From Aurantimonas marianensis (GTDB taxonomy: Bacteria; Pseudomonadota; Alphaproteobacteria; Rhizobiales; Rhizobiaceae): a DNA stretch of 42,978 bases. The DNA is taken from NCBI RefSeq assembly GCF_024195285.1, contig NZ_JALHBS010000100.1, forward strand, positions 1 to 42,978. Reading direction: 5' to 3'. The number at the start of each line of letters is the position of its first letter. Position 1 is the first letter of the stretch. Below the pieces are notes generated by a model that saw nothing but the letters and a program-made list of their open reading frames with translations, searched no databases and was not told where the DNA came from. Both the position numbers and the translations under genes were made by a program. This document shows, one piece after another, positions 24,412 through 33,473 of the stretch.

Positions 24412-26115
24412 TCAAATGCCCGCGCCGTCTCTGACCGTTGCGGGCATGCCCTCGGGAGTGTGTCGGGTTTGATGCGCGCCGAAGGCAACCCGCAGCAATG
24501 GCCGCAGGGCAACGTCCAGGAACGCCAGAACCATCGCCAGCCCCGGATGAAGCCCGAACAGAAACCCGACAAAGCCGAAAAGCACGGCCGCCGCCATACG
24601 GTACCGCAAGATCGAGGCGCGGCGATCGGGATCCGCTGCCTCGCCGAGCCAGAGCGCCTTGAGTTCATTCAGCGTCGAGCCCGGCTCCGCCGAGGATCGC
24701 AACGGCTCATCGTCGTTGACCGTCCGCACGACGCCGAGAGCCAACGTCTCGTTGGTCAGCGGGTCGATCAGGATGAACGCGCCGAATTCGCGGCTTTCCT
24801 CGTAGGACGCCGCGACGATGGGCCGGTCGAAGCCGAGCGTCACCCGGCCGATCTCGTTCATCAAAAGGACGTTCGCGGGTTTCGGCGCGAAGGAATGGAT
24901 GTCGACCGCGGCGTCGAGACCGCGTACGCTCGCCGGCGTCGAGGCGGTGCCGAGTTTGGCGACGAGGCGTCCGCCGGGCACCAGCGGCCGGTCGACCATC
25001 CACAGAATCTCGGCGGCGACGGATTTCACCGCCGCCAGCATATCGTCCGGCCTTGCCAGCACGTCGCCGCGCGAGACGTCGACTTCGTCGGCAAGCGTCA
25101 ACGTCACCGCCTCGCCGGCGGCGGCCGACAGCACCTCGCCGTCGCGATCCCAGACAGCCTTCACGCGGGTTTCGCGCCGCCCCGGCAGGACGACGACCGG
25201 GTCGCCGGCCGCGATGCTGCCGCTGGCGATGGTGCCGGCAAAGCCCCGGAAATCGAGATCGGGTCGGTTGACCCATTGCACCGGCATCCGGAACGGCGCC
25301 GATCCGGCGTCGAAGGTCTCCGGCGTGACGGATTCCAGCCGCTCAAGCAGCGTCTCGCCCCGGTACCACGGCATGTTGGGCGAGCGCGCGGCGATGTTGT
25401 CGCCGTTCTTCGCCGACACGGGAACGAAGGAGACGTCGGTGAAGCCGAGCGCCGGCAGGATCGCCTCATAGTCGCGCTTGATCCCCTCGTACCGGTCCTC
25501 GGCGAAATCGACGAGATCCATCTTGTTGATGGCGATGACGACGCTCTTGATGCCGACCAGCGAGGTGATGAAGGAGTGCCGCCGCGTCTGCGGCAGGATG
25601 CCCTTGCGCGCGTCGACGAGGATCACCGCGAGTTCGGCCTGGCTGGCGCCGGTCGCCATGTTGCGCGTGTATTGCTCGTGGCCCGGCGTGTCGGCGATGA
25701 TGAAGGCGCGGTGGCCGGTTGAGAAGTAGCGATAGGCGACATCGATGGTGATGCCCTGTTCGCGCTCGGCCGACAGCCCGTCGACCAGCAGCGCGAAATC
25801 GAGATCCTCGCCGGTCGTGCCGAATTTCTTCGAATCGCGCTTCAATGCGTCGAGCTGGTCGTCGAAGACGGCATTGGTCTCGTAGAGCAGCCGGCCGATC
25901 AGCGTCGACTTGCCGTCGTCGACGGAGCCGCAGGTGATGAAGCGCAGGAGCGAGGCGGCCGGCGCGACATGCGGCCGTGGTGCCGCAAGATCGGCTTCCA
26001 ACGTCCGTTCCGACGCGGCCATGGGCTTTTCCCCGGCAATGATTGTGGGTTTGGCGAATGATGTTTCGGCGTCCGCTTCCTCGGCGGGGCGACGCTCTCG
26101 CAGGGCGCTGGTCAT
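24412..26115 (-). CDS. cysN: sulfate adenylyltransferase subunit 1 (GTPase) with hydrophobic C-terminal extension
   Basis: 567 aa. With CysD it makes adenosine 5'-phosphosulfate (APS) from ATP and sulfate, driven by GTP hydrolysis. EF-Tu-like G motifs: GSVDDGKST (63-71), DTPGHEQYTRN and NKMDLVDF, then two beta-barrel domains. The N-terminus has about 50 extra residues. After the last barrel (about residue 500) there is no APS kinase domain. Instead RRASILRYRMAAAVLFGFVG and a second hydrophobic stretch suggest a short membrane-associating hairpin. The ATG lies one base after the cysD stop. Absence of CysC matches the APS-type CysH in the same operon. Confidence 0.93.
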   Translation of the reverse strand: MTSALRERRPAEEADAETSFAKPTIIAGEKPMAASERTLEADLAAPRPHVAPAASLLRFITCGSVDDGKSTLIGRLLYETNAVFDDQLDALKRDSKKFGTTGEDLDFALLVDGLSAEREQGITIDVAYRYFSTGHRAFIIADTPGHEQYTRNMATGASQAELAVILVDARKGILPQTRRHSFITSLVGIKSVVIAINKMDLVDFAEDRYEGIKRDYEAILPALGFTDVSFVPVSAKNGDNIAARSPNMPWYRGETLLERLESVTPETFDAGSAPFRMPVQWVNRPDLDFRGFAGTIASGSIAAGDPVVVLPGRRETRVKAVWDRDGEVLSAAAGEAVTLTLADEVDVSRGDVLARPDDMLAAVKSVAAEILWMVDRPLVPGGRLVAKLGTASTPASVRGLDAAVDIHSFAPKPANVLLMNEIGRVTLGFDRPIVAASYEESREFGAFILIDPLTNETLALGVVRTVNDDEPLRSSAEPGSTLNELKALWLGEAADPDRRASILRYRMAAAVLFGFVGFLFGLHPGLAMVLAFLDVALRPLLRVAFGAHQTRHTPEGMPATVRDGAGI

Positions 26116-26116
26116 G

Positions 26117-27019
26117 TCAGAAATAGCCTTCCTGCTTCTTCTCTTCCATCGAGGCGCCGGAATCCTGGTCGATCACCCGGCCCTGGCGCTCCGAGGTGCG
26201 CGATCCGCGCATTTCGGCGATGATGTCGGCGAGCGTTGCAGCCTCCGACTCCACCGCGCCGGTCAGAGGGTAGCAGCCGAGCGTGCGGAAGCGGACCATC
26301 ATGGTCTCGATCGTCTCGCCGGGCTGCAGCGCCATCCGGTCGTCGTCGCGCATGATCAGCGCCCCGTCCCGTCTGACGATGGGCCGGGGGGCGGCGAAAT
26401 ACAGCGGCACGACGGGGATGTCTTCCAGCGCGATGTAATCCCACACGTCCTGCTCGGTCCAGTTGGACAGCGGGAAGACGCGGAAGCTCTCGCCTTTCTT
26501 CTTGCGGGTGTTGAACAGCCGCCAGGGCTCCGGCCGCTGGTTCTTCGCATCCCAGCGATGCTCGGCCGAACGCAGCGAGAAGACGCGTTCCTTGGCCCGC
26601 GACTTTTCCTCGTCGCGGCGGGCCCCGCCGAAGGCGGCGTCGAATTTGTACTTGTCGAGCGCCTGCTTCAGGGCTTCCGTCTTCATCACGTCGGTGTGGA
26701 CGCGGCTGCCCGACGAGAACGGGTTGATGCCGGCGCGCACGCCCTCGTGGTTGATATGGACGATGAGATCGAGGCCGAGTTCCCTGGCGCGGCGATCGCG
26801 GAACTCGATCATCTCCCGGAACTTCCAGGTCGTGTCGACATGCAAGAGCGGAAACGGTGGCTTGCCGGGCGCGAAGGCCTTCATGGCAAGATGCAGCATC
26901 ACGGCCGAGTCCTTGCCGATGGAATACAGCATCACCGGATTTTCCGCCGTCGCCGCGACCTCGCGCAGAATGAAGATGGACTCGGCCTCGAGACGCTGGA
27001 GATGGGTCATGGGCTTCAT
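26117..27019 (-). CDS. cysD: sulfate adenylyltransferase subunit 2
   Basis: 300 aa. Adenylyl-transferring subunit, an ATP-pyrophosphatase of the PAPS reductase superfamily. PP-loop-like [14 protein letters not shown] (about 32-45), [36 protein letters not shown], and [14 protein letters not shown] are present, and the C-terminus ends EKKQEGYF as in most CysD proteins. The start at 27019 overlaps the cysH stop (ATGA) and yields [17 protein letters not shown] shortly after. A longer frame to 27139 lies within cysH and is not used. Confidence 0.96.
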   Translation of the reverse strand: MKPMTHLQRLEAESIFILREVAATAENPVMLYSIGKDSAVMLHLAMKAFAPGKPPFPLLHVDTTWKFREMIEFRDRRARELGLDLIVHINHEGVRAGINPFSSGSRVHTDVMKTEALKQALDKYKFDAAFGGARRDEEKSRAKERVFSLRSAEHRWDAKNQRPEPWRLFNTRKKKGESFRVFPLSNWTEQDVWDYIALEDIPVVPLYFAAPRPIVRRDGALIMRDDDRMALQPGETIETMMVRFRTLGCYPLTGAVESEAATLADIIAEMRGSRTSERQGRVIDQDSGASMEEKKQEGYF

Positions 27020-27804
27020 TGCGGCAGTCTCTCGAAGGCTGCGCCCGCTCTGGCGGGACGGTTGGTGACGTCGCGGGCAGGGCGGTCGGCCCCGTCGACA
27101 TGCAGGCCGCATTCGCGCTTGGTCTCTTCCTCCCACCACCAGCGGCCGGCCCGTTCCGGCTCGCCGGGGCGGGTCGCGCGGGTGCAGGGCGCGCAGCCGA
27201 TGGACAGGAAATTCTTCGCGTGCAACGCGTTGACCGGGACGCCGTGCTCGGCGGTGAACGCGACGATGGCGTCGCGGCTCCAGTCGAAGATCGGGTTGGC
27301 CTTGATCAGACCACGGGCGCCGTCGAACGAGACGAAATCCATGTCCGAGCGGTTGGCCGACTGATCGCGGCGAAGGCCGGTGACCCAGCCGCCCGCGCCG
27401 GCAATCGCGCGTGCCAGCGGCTCGACCTTTCTGACGCCGCAGCAGTTCCTGCGAAACTCCGGCGCGTAGTAGAATCCGTCGATGCCCTGGTCGTTCACCA
27501 GCGCCTCGAGTGCGTCCGCTTGCGGGTACAGCGCCTTGATGCGGCGGCCGTATTTTTCCTCGGTTTCGCGCCAGAGCGTATAGGTTTCGGGAAACAGCCG
27601 GCCGGTATCGAGCGTCTTCACCTGGATCGGCAGATCATTGGCAAAGATCAGATGAGTGATCATCTGGTCCTCGATGCCGAGGCTGGTCGTGAACACCACA
27701 GGCCCGCCGGCGCGCTCGACCAGGGACCGCAGACGCTCAAGCGGGGTCAGCGCGGCGAAGCCGATATTCAGCTCGGCCGCGAGATGTCTGCGCTCATCGC
27801 TCAT
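27016..27804 (-). CDS. cysH: assimilatory APS reductase (Fe-S type)
   Basis: 262 aa. Reduces APS to sulfite with thioredoxin. The cluster-binding pattern of APS-specific enzymes is intact: C121-C122 in RRNCCGVRK and C204/C207 in IGCAPCTRA, plus the catalytic C232 in KRECGLH. PAPS-specific CysH proteins lack the first four, so the substrate assignment to APS is well supported. PP-loop-like [10 protein letters not shown] is near residues 39-48. The start at 27804 has GGAGG at the end of the DUF934 gene. Four bases separate it from that gene, and it overlaps cysD by four. Confidence 0.95.
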   Translation of the reverse strand: MSDERRHLAAELNIGFAALTPLERLRSLVERAGGPVVFTTSLGIEDQMITHLIFANDLPIQVKTLDTGRLFPETYTLWRETEEKYGRRIKALYPQADALEALVNDQGIDGFYYAPEFRRNCCGVRKVEPLARAIAGAGGWVTGLRRDQSANRSDMDFVSFDGARGLIKANPIFDWSRDAIVAFTAEHGVPVNALHAKNFLSIGCAPCTRATRPGEPERAGRWWWEEETKRECGLHVDGADRPARDVTNRPARAGAAFERLPQ

Positions 27805-27808
27805 GGCG

Positions 27809-28315
27809 TCAGGCCCTCCGGGCGGCAAGCCGCTTCTGGAGGATGCTGCGCTCCCCGCCATAGCCGGTCTGGTAGTGCTGGGTGACGATGTCCTTGGCCG
27901 CCATCCATTGCTGGACTGGCTGCCGGTTCGCCATCGTTTCGGGCAGCTCGATCTCGTCGAAGCCGCAGGCCAGCGCCTCGGCGAACTGGTCGGCGATCAG
28001 CGGTCCCGACGCGCGCAGGGTGCCCTTAAAGCCGGCCCGGCGCAGCCGCTTGGCCAGCGACAGGCCACGGCCATCGGAAAACGCCGGGAACTCGACGGAG
28101 ACGAGGTCCGCCGCGTCGAGATGCGGGGCGATCTCCTCGATCGTCGCATTGTTGGGCACCGAGAGACCGAAGCGAAGCTCCGGCAAGACGGCGCGTACGG
28201 CGTCGGCTACGACCAGCGGCATGATCACCGGGCCGTCGGTTTTCGTGGCGGCCTCGGCGGTGTCAACGCGATTGTAGGCGTCCGGCTTCGCGCCGGCAGC
28301 GGCGATCAGTGTCAT
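27809..28315 (-). CDS. DUF934 protein of the sulfite-reduction operon
   Basis: 168 aa. Matches the family always found next to cysI and cysH in alphaproteobacteria: VSVEFPAFSDGRGLSLAKRLR, ASGPLIADQFAEALACGFDEIELPE. No catalytic motif is obvious; the family has been suggested to help electron supply or assembly of sulfite reductase. The start overlaps the cysI stop by four bases and the gene ends four bases before cysH, so the operon order cysI-DUF934-cysH is tightly kept. Confidence 0.92.
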   Translation of the reverse strand: MTLIAAAGAKPDAYNRVDTAEAATKTDGPVIMPLVVADAVRAVLPELRFGLSVPNNATIEEIAPHLDAADLVSVEFPAFSDGRGLSLAKRLRRAGFKGTLRASGPLIADQFAEALACGFDEIELPETMANRQPVQQWMAAKDIVTQHYQTGYGGERSILQKRLAARRA

Positions 28316-30003
28316 GCCGCGTCCTTTCGAAGGCTTTCACGGCTGGCGACATACGCGGTGAAGCCCGCCTTGAACGGCTCCAACCCGACCCGGCGCACCG
28401 TCTCGATGAATTCCTCGCCGTCTTGCCGCTCGCCGAGATAGGTTTCGACGATCGATTCGATCGCGCCCGGCACGTCCTCGGCGTCGATGCCCGGGCCAAG
28501 CCGTTCGCCCAGCGCGGCGTTCTCGGTGGCGTCGCCGCCGACGGTGATCTGGTAATTTTCCTTGCCGGCCTTTTCGAGCCCGAGAATGCCGATCGCGCCG
28601 ACATGGTGGTGGCCGCAGGCGTTGATGCAGCCAGAGATCTTGATCGGCAGCGGGCCGATCTCGCGCTGGCGCGCCTCGTCCGCGAAGGTCCTGGCGATAT
28701 CCTGCGCGATCGGGATCGATTTCGCGGTGGCGAGGGCACAGTAATCGAGGCCGGGGCAGGCGATGATGTCGGTCACCAGCCCGGCATTGGCCGTATGCAG
28801 CCGTTCCGCCTTCAGCGCCGCGTAGACGGCCGGAACGTCGTCTTTCCTGACATGCGGCAGCACCAGGTTCTGGCCGTGGGTGACGCGCAACTCGCCGAAG
28901 GAATAGCGTTCGGCGATATCGGCAAAGGCGCGCATCTGATCGGCGCTCATATCGCCGGGCACCTCGCCGATCGCCTTGAGCGAAACGGTCAGGGCGATAT
29001 AGCCGGGCTGGCGATGGGCAAAGCCGTTTTGCGCGACGAAGCGGTCGAGGCCGGGATCGCTTGCCCGCGCTGCCGCCAGAGCCGGGGAATCCTCCGGCAG
29101 GCCTTCGTAGGCCGGCGGCGCGAAATAGGCCGCGATCCGCGCCACCTCCTCCTCGGGCGCGTTGATGGTGGGCCCGTCGAGCTTGGCGTATTCCGCCTCG
29201 ACGCGGCGGCGGAATTCCTCCTCGCCGGTCTCGTGGACGAGGATCTTCACGCGCGCCTTGAACTTGTTGTCGCGGCGGCCTTCCAAATTGTAGACGCGCA
29301 TCACCGCTTCCAGATAGGCGAGCAGTTCGTCTTTGGGCAGGAACTCGCGGATCAGCTTGCCGATCATCGGCGTGCGGCCGAGGCCACCACCGACCACGAC
29401 CTCGTAGCCGATCTCCCCGGTCTCGGGATGCCGCTTGATCTTCAGGCCGATGTCATGCGCCTTGATCGCCGCGCGATCGTGCTCGGCGCCGGTGACGGCG
29501 ATCTTGAACTTCCTCGGCAGCCAGCCGAATTCGGGATGCAGGCTCGACCACTGGCGGATGAGTTCGCCGGTCGGGCGGGGATCTTCCACTTCGTCGGCGG
29601 CGACGCCGGCGAACTGGTCGGCGGTCACGTTGCGGATGCAGTTGCCGGAGGTCTGGATGCAGTGCATCTCGACGTCGGCGAGCAGATCCAGGATCTCCGG
29701 CACGTCCTTCAGCTTCGGCCAGTGGAACTGCAGATTCTGGCGGGTGGTGAAGTGGCCGTAGCCCTTGTCGTAGGTATCGGCGATATGGGCGAGCTGGCGC
29801 AACTGGCGGGAATTCAGCGTGCCGTAGGGCACGGCGATGCGCAGCATGTAGGCGTGGAGCTGCAGGTAGAGACCGTTCTTCAAACGCAGCGGCTTGAATT
29901 CGTCCTCGGAGAGCGAGCCGTTGAGGCGTCGTTCCACCTGGCTGCGGAACTGGGCGACCCGCTCGCGCACGAAACGCACGTCGAATTCGTCGTAGCGATA
30001 CAT
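28312..30003 (-). CDS. cysI: siroheme sulfite reductase (nitrite/sulfite reductase family)
   Basis: 563 aa. Six-electron reduction of sulfite to sulfide. The [4Fe-4S]-siroheme cysteines are C416 and C422 in ACPGLDYCALA and C459 and C463 in SGCINACGHH. The two pseudo-repeats with HFTTRQNLQFHW (about 85-96) and THGQNLVLPHV (375-385) are typical. The start at 30003 follows GAAGGA; the upstream frame extension has no ribosome site. It could in principle reduce nitrite, but the cys context makes sulfite the natural substrate. No cysG-type siroheme synthase gene is next to it, unlike in many relatives. Confidence 0.94.
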   Translation of the reverse strand: MYRYDEFDVRFVRERVAQFRSQVERRLNGSLSEDEFKPLRLKNGLYLQLHAYMLRIAVPYGTLNSRQLRQLAHIADTYDKGYGHFTTRQNLQFHWPKLKDVPEILDLLADVEMHCIQTSGNCIRNVTADQFAGVAADEVEDPRPTGELIRQWSSLHPEFGWLPRKFKIAVTGAEHDRAAIKAHDIGLKIKRHPETGEIGYEVVVGGGLGRTPMIGKLIREFLPKDELLAYLEAVMRVYNLEGRRDNKFKARVKILVHETGEEEFRRRVEAEYAKLDGPTINAPEEEVARIAAYFAPPAYEGLPEDSPALAAARASDPGLDRFVAQNGFAHRQPGYIALTVSLKAIGEVPGDMSADQMRAFADIAERYSFGELRVTHGQNLVLPHVRKDDVPAVYAALKAERLHTANAGLVTDIIACPGLDYCALATAKSIPIAQDIARTFADEARQREIGPLPIKISGCINACGHHHVGAIGILGLEKAGKENYQITVGGDATENAALGERLGPGIDAEDVPGAIESIVETYLGERQDGEEFIETVRRVGLEPFKAGFTAYVASRESLRKDAA

Positions 30004-30068
30004 AAACGTATCCTTCAAAGTTGATGCCCGGCGCCGGGCCCGCGGACCTGTCGCCTCTCGCAAAGCCT

Positions 30069-30419
30069 TCAGGCGGGCGTGCGGTAGTCGGCCTGTTTGC
30101 CCATGTCCGGGTGAATGGACGGACCCTTCTGGCGCATCGCGTCGCGGAAATGACGGGCGACTGGAAGGCCTGTGCCTTTGAGATCGACCGGCACGAGATA
30201 AGGATCGACCACGACATTCGCCGCGAAGGCCGCTTTGCCTTCGGCGTCCATCGCCTCGGCGGTTTCGGCGTCGAAGGCGACGCGGGCCTTCGACGGGTCG
30301 AGGGTCCAGCCCTTATCGGCCAGGAAGACCACATCGCCGTCGAGAAGGTGGTTCGCCATCAGGATCGCGGGGAGCTTGTCGCCCCGGACCTTCGATCCGG
30401 CGCGGTGGTCCTTCGCCAT
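30069..30419 (-). CDS. DUF2849 protein leading the cys operon
   Basis: 116 aa. Small protein found directly upstream of cysI in many alphaproteobacteria; blocks: VRGDKLPAILMANHLLDGDVVFL, GWTLDPSKARVAFD and PVARHFRDAMRQKGPSIHPDMG. The ATG at 30419 is preferred over one at 30425 because AGGGAG abuts the first ATG directly and stands six bases from the second. Role unknown. It is the first gene of the minus-strand sulfate operon, so its promoter lies in the 195 bp before 30614; no CysB or riboswitch signature was recognised there. Confidence 0.88.
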   Translation of the reverse strand: MAKDHRAGSKVRGDKLPAILMANHLLDGDVVFLADKGWTLDPSKARVAFDAETAEAMDAEGKAAFAANVVVDPYLVPVDLKGTGLPVARHFRDAMRQKGPSIHPDMGKQADYRTPA

Positions 30420-30550
30420 TGTCATCTCCCTTGTCGCTGGTCCACGCGGGCCATTCGGCCGGGCCAGTGTTCGGTCGATGATAGATAGGCCGAATCGCGC
30501 CGGTCAGCGGCGGCGTCGATTGCCTTGTCGCGGTGCGAGAAGAAAGAATT

Positions 30551-30579
30551 TCCTGTCCCGCACGGGCTCCGCGACAGGA
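30551..30579 (-). terminator. probable terminator after the UbiH-like gene
   Basis: TCCTGTC (30551-30557) and GACAGGA (30573-30579) form a perfect 7-bp stem with a GC-rich loop. On the minus strand it follows the stop at 30615 by about 35 bases and is followed by AATTCTTTCTTC, a moderately T-rich tail. It separates this gene from the cys operon. Confidence 0.5.
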
Positions 30580-30614
30580 TCGTTCCAGAGGGGCGTCGAT
30601 TCCGCTAGCGAAGG

Positions 30615-31865
30615 CTAGATCGGCTCGCCCTGCAAGAGGCGCGGCGACGGCCCGCGGGTCAGACCGGCAGCCTGGCCGATAAAGTAGTCCTTCAGCGGTG
30701 GCGCGCGATCGACCAGTGCGAGCCCGAAGCTGCGGGCCGCCCGCAAGAACGGGTTGTCGTTGGAAAACAGGCGGTTCAGGACATCGGTGGTGATGCCCAT
30801 CTGGACTGTGTCGAAGCGCCGCCAGCGCTGATAGGTCTCCAGCACGTCGAGCGCGCCGATATCGAGGCCGAGGCGGTCGGCCTCGACGATCGTCTCCGCC
30901 AGCGCCGCGGCATCCTTGAAGCCGAGATTGAGGCCCTGGCCGGCGATCGGGTGGATGCCGTGGGCGGCATCGCCGGCGAGCGCGATGCGCGGCTTGACGA
31001 AATCGCGCGCCAGCGTGAGTCCCAATGGAAAGGCGCGACGGCCACCCTCCACGGTCAGCGCGCCAAGCTTGTGGCCGAAGCGCTGTTCGAGTTCGTGCTC
31101 GAACAGCATCTCGTCGGCATTGATCAGGCGCTCGGCCTCGCGGGTCGGCTCGGTCCAGACCAGCGAGGACCGGTTACCCTTGAGCGGCAGGATAGCGAAG
31201 GGGCCCGAGGGGAGGAAATGCTCCTCCGCCCGGCCCTCGTGCGGGCGCTCGTGGGCGACGGTCGTCACGATGCCGGACTGGCCGTAATCCCAGTGGACGG
31301 TGTGAATGCCGGCCATGTCGCGGATCGTCGAGCGGACGCCGTCGCAGGCGATCAGCAACCGCGCGTCGATGGTCGTGCCGCCGGTGAGCGCCACGCGGAT
31401 CGTCGCCATTTGCCGGTCGATGCCCGAGACCGCCTTTCCCTGCCGGATGTCGATGCCGAGGGTTTTCGCGCGCTCGCGCAGGGCGCCGTTGAGGGCGGTG
31501 TTCGGCAGCATGTGCGCGAACGGCTCGCCGGACTTGGCCTCGCCGCCAAAGGTGAGAAACACCGGACGGACGGGGTCGGAGGTGCGTGAATCGGTGACGA
31601 TCATCTCAGTGATCGGCTGCGCCTCGTCCTTGACCTTTTCCCAGATGCCGAGCCGCTCCAGCATTCGCACGGCGGCGGCCGCAACGGCGGAGGCGCGGCC
31701 GTCCTTCTTCCAGACGCCCTCGGGCGCGGCGTCGACCAGGACGATCTTGAGATGCGGCGCGGCGTCGGCGATCGCCACCGCCGTCGTCAGGCCGACATAG
31801 CCGGCTCCGGCGATGACGATATCGACATGCTCGGCGGCTGTCGTCGCGGCACTGGTGTCGGACAT
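30615..31865 (-). CDS. UbiH/UbiF/COQ6-family FAD-dependent monooxygenase
   Basis: 416 aa. Flavoprotein hydroxylase of the ubiquinone-biosynthesis family. FAD fold marks: VDIVIAGAGYVGLTTAVAIA (GxGxxG, about 14-33), the middle LLIACDGVRSTIRDMAG, and the C-terminal RIALAGDAAHGIHPIAGQGLNLGFKDAAAL, the family signature. It most likely hydroxylates the ubiquinone ring; which position (UbiF, UbiH, UbiI, UbiL or UbiM type) cannot be told from the sequence. The start at 31865 has AAGGAG six bases upstream. It is divergent from tesB across 140 bp. Confidence 0.9.
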   Translation of the reverse strand: MSDTSAATTAAEHVDIVIAGAGYVGLTTAVAIADAAPHLKIVLVDAAPEGVWKKDGRASAVAAAAVRMLERLGIWEKVKDEAQPITEMIVTDSRTSDPVRPVFLTFGGEAKSGEPFAHMLPNTALNGALRERAKTLGIDIRQGKAVSGIDRQMATIRVALTGGTTIDARLLIACDGVRSTIRDMAGIHTVHWDYGQSGIVTTVAHERPHEGRAEEHFLPSGPFAILPLKGNRSSLVWTEPTREAERLINADEMLFEHELEQRFGHKLGALTVEGGRRAFPLGLTLARDFVKPRIALAGDAAHGIHPIAGQGLNLGFKDAAALAETIVEADRLGLDIGALDVLETYQRWRRFDTVQMGITTDVLNRLFSNDNPFLRAARSFGLALVDRAPPLKDYFIGQAAGLTRGPSPRLLQGEPI

Positions 31866-31881
31866 CGAAGTCTCCTTGCTC

Positions 31882-31901
31882 GCGCCCCTCGCGTGGGGCG
31901 C
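31882..31901. repeat. perfect 7-bp inverted repeat in the UbiH-like/tesB divergent region
   Basis: GCGCCCC (31882-31888) and GGGGCGC (31895-31901) with a TCGCGT loop. It lies in the 5' leader of the monooxygenase gene. It might be an operator for the divergent promoters or a leader hairpin. Confidence 0.45.
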
Positions 31902-31978
31902 TCGGTACGGATCGCGAAAACCGGTTGACCACGCCCGGTATATTGGTGCAACGCCGCGAAAGGCGAAGGGGTGCGTGG

Positions 31979-31996
31979 CTCCCCGCGACTGGGGAG
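31979..31996 (+). promoter_or_regulatory. hairpin that may hide the tesB ribosome site
   Basis: CTCCCC (31979-31984) pairs perfectly with GGGGAG (31991-31996) across a GCGACT loop. GGGGAG is the best Shine-Dalgarno match before the tesB ATG at 32006 (nine bases away). If the stem forms in RNA, translation of tesB would be reduced until it melts. Confidence 0.4.
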
Positions 31997-32005
31997 TAGA
32001 TTAGG

Positions 32006-32878
32006 ATGACCGAGGCCGTTGAAAAGCTCCTCCATATCCTCGATCTCGAACGCATCGAGGAAAATCTGTTTCGCGGCATCAGCCCGGATCAGAGCTGGCA
32101 GCGTGTGTTCGGCGGTCAGGTGATCGCCCAGGCGCTGGTCGCTACCCAGCGCACCGTGCCCGCCGACCGCCACTGCCATTCGCTGCATTCCTATTTCATG
32201 CGGCCGGGCGACCCCGCCGCGCCGATCATCTACGACGTCGACCGGATTCGCGATGGCGGCTCCTTCACCACCCGGCGCGTCGTCGCGATCCAGCACGGTC
32301 ACGCGATCTTCTCCCTCTCGGCCTCCTTCCAGAAGGACGAGGACGGGCACGATCATCAGGTGTCGATGCCCGACGTGCCGGGCCCGGACGACCTGCCGCA
32401 TGGCGACGGCCTCAAGGAGACGATCTTGAAGCGGGCGCCCGAGCCGGTCCGCCGCTACTGGCTGCGGCCGCGGCCGATCGAATTCCGTCCGGTCTCCTTC
32501 GATCATTATCTGACCCGCGACAAGCTGGAGCCGGTGCAACAGGTCTGGGTACGCTGTGCCAGTCCGATCGGCGACGACCGTGACCTGAACGCCGCCGTCC
32601 TCGCCTATCTCTCCGACATGACCCTGCTCGACACCTCGCTGTTCGCGCATGGGCTGTCGGTGTTCGACGAGCGTATCCAGGCGGCCAGCCTCGACCATGC
32701 CATGTGGTTTCACCGGCCGGTGAAGGTCTCGGACTGGATGCTCTATTCGCAGGATAGCCCGTCCTCGGCGGGCGCGCGAGGTCTCACCCGCGGCTCGCTG
32801 TTCGCGCGCGACGGCACGCTGGTCGCTTCGGTGGCACAGGAAGGGCTGATCCGTCCTCGGCGCGCGGCTTCTGCCTAA
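32006..32878 (+). CDS. tesB: acyl-CoA thioesterase II
   Basis: 290 aa, double hot-dog fold. Hydrolyses medium- and long-chain acyl-CoA. Marks: RVFGGQVIAQALVA, HSLHSYFMRPGDP, RRVVAIQHGHAIFSLSASFQ in the first half; LAYLSDMTLLDT (catalytic Asp) and SLDHAMWFHRP, DWMLYSQDSPSSAGARGL in the second. Length and both halves are complete. It stands alone between the monooxygenase and the glnK-amtB operon, the same neighbour order seen in many Hyphomicrobiales. Confidence 0.95.
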   Translation: MTEAVEKLLHILDLERIEENLFRGISPDQSWQRVFGGQVIAQALVATQRTVPADRHCHSLHSYFMRPGDPAAPIIYDVDRIRDGGSFTTRRVVAIQHGHAIFSLSASFQKDEDGHDHQVSMPDVPGPDDLPHGDGLKETILKRAPEPVRRYWLRPRPIEFRPVSFDHYLTRDKLEPVQQVWVRCASPIGDDRDLNAAVLAYLSDMTLLDTSLFAHGLSVFDERIQAASLDHAMWFHRPVKVSDWMLYSQDSPSSAGARGLTRGSLFARDGTLVASVAQEGLIRPRRAASA

Positions 32879-32959
32879 AATTCAGTCAAGTCCGCCTCTT
32901 ATGGCGCACATTTAGGCCCCGCCCATCCTCGGGGATCGCCGAGCCTCGTCGGCAACCCC

Positions 32960-32976
32960 TGCGGTTTCGCACCGCA
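32960..32976. promoter_or_regulatory. NtrC-like dyad upstream of glnK
   Basis: TGCGGT-TTCGC-ACCGCA is a perfect 6-bp inverted repeat with a 5-bp spacer. Its 17-bp size and TGC/GCA ends match the layout of NtrC enhancer sites, although the inner bases differ from the usual TGCACC. It lies about 32 bp upstream of the sigma-54-like promoter, which is rather close for an enhancer. Confidence 0.35.
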
Positions 32977-33007
32977 AAATATGACCGAACGGCGGCGCGA
33001 CGTCCGT

Positions 33008-33458
<451 letters not shown>

Positions 33459-33473
33459 GGGGATCGACCACCG

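Noticed and set aside
24181-25722. Plus-strand open frame across the HNH-cysN gap and cysN
   Set aside because: Most of it is antisense to cysN, with no ribosome site or domain in the first 230 bp.
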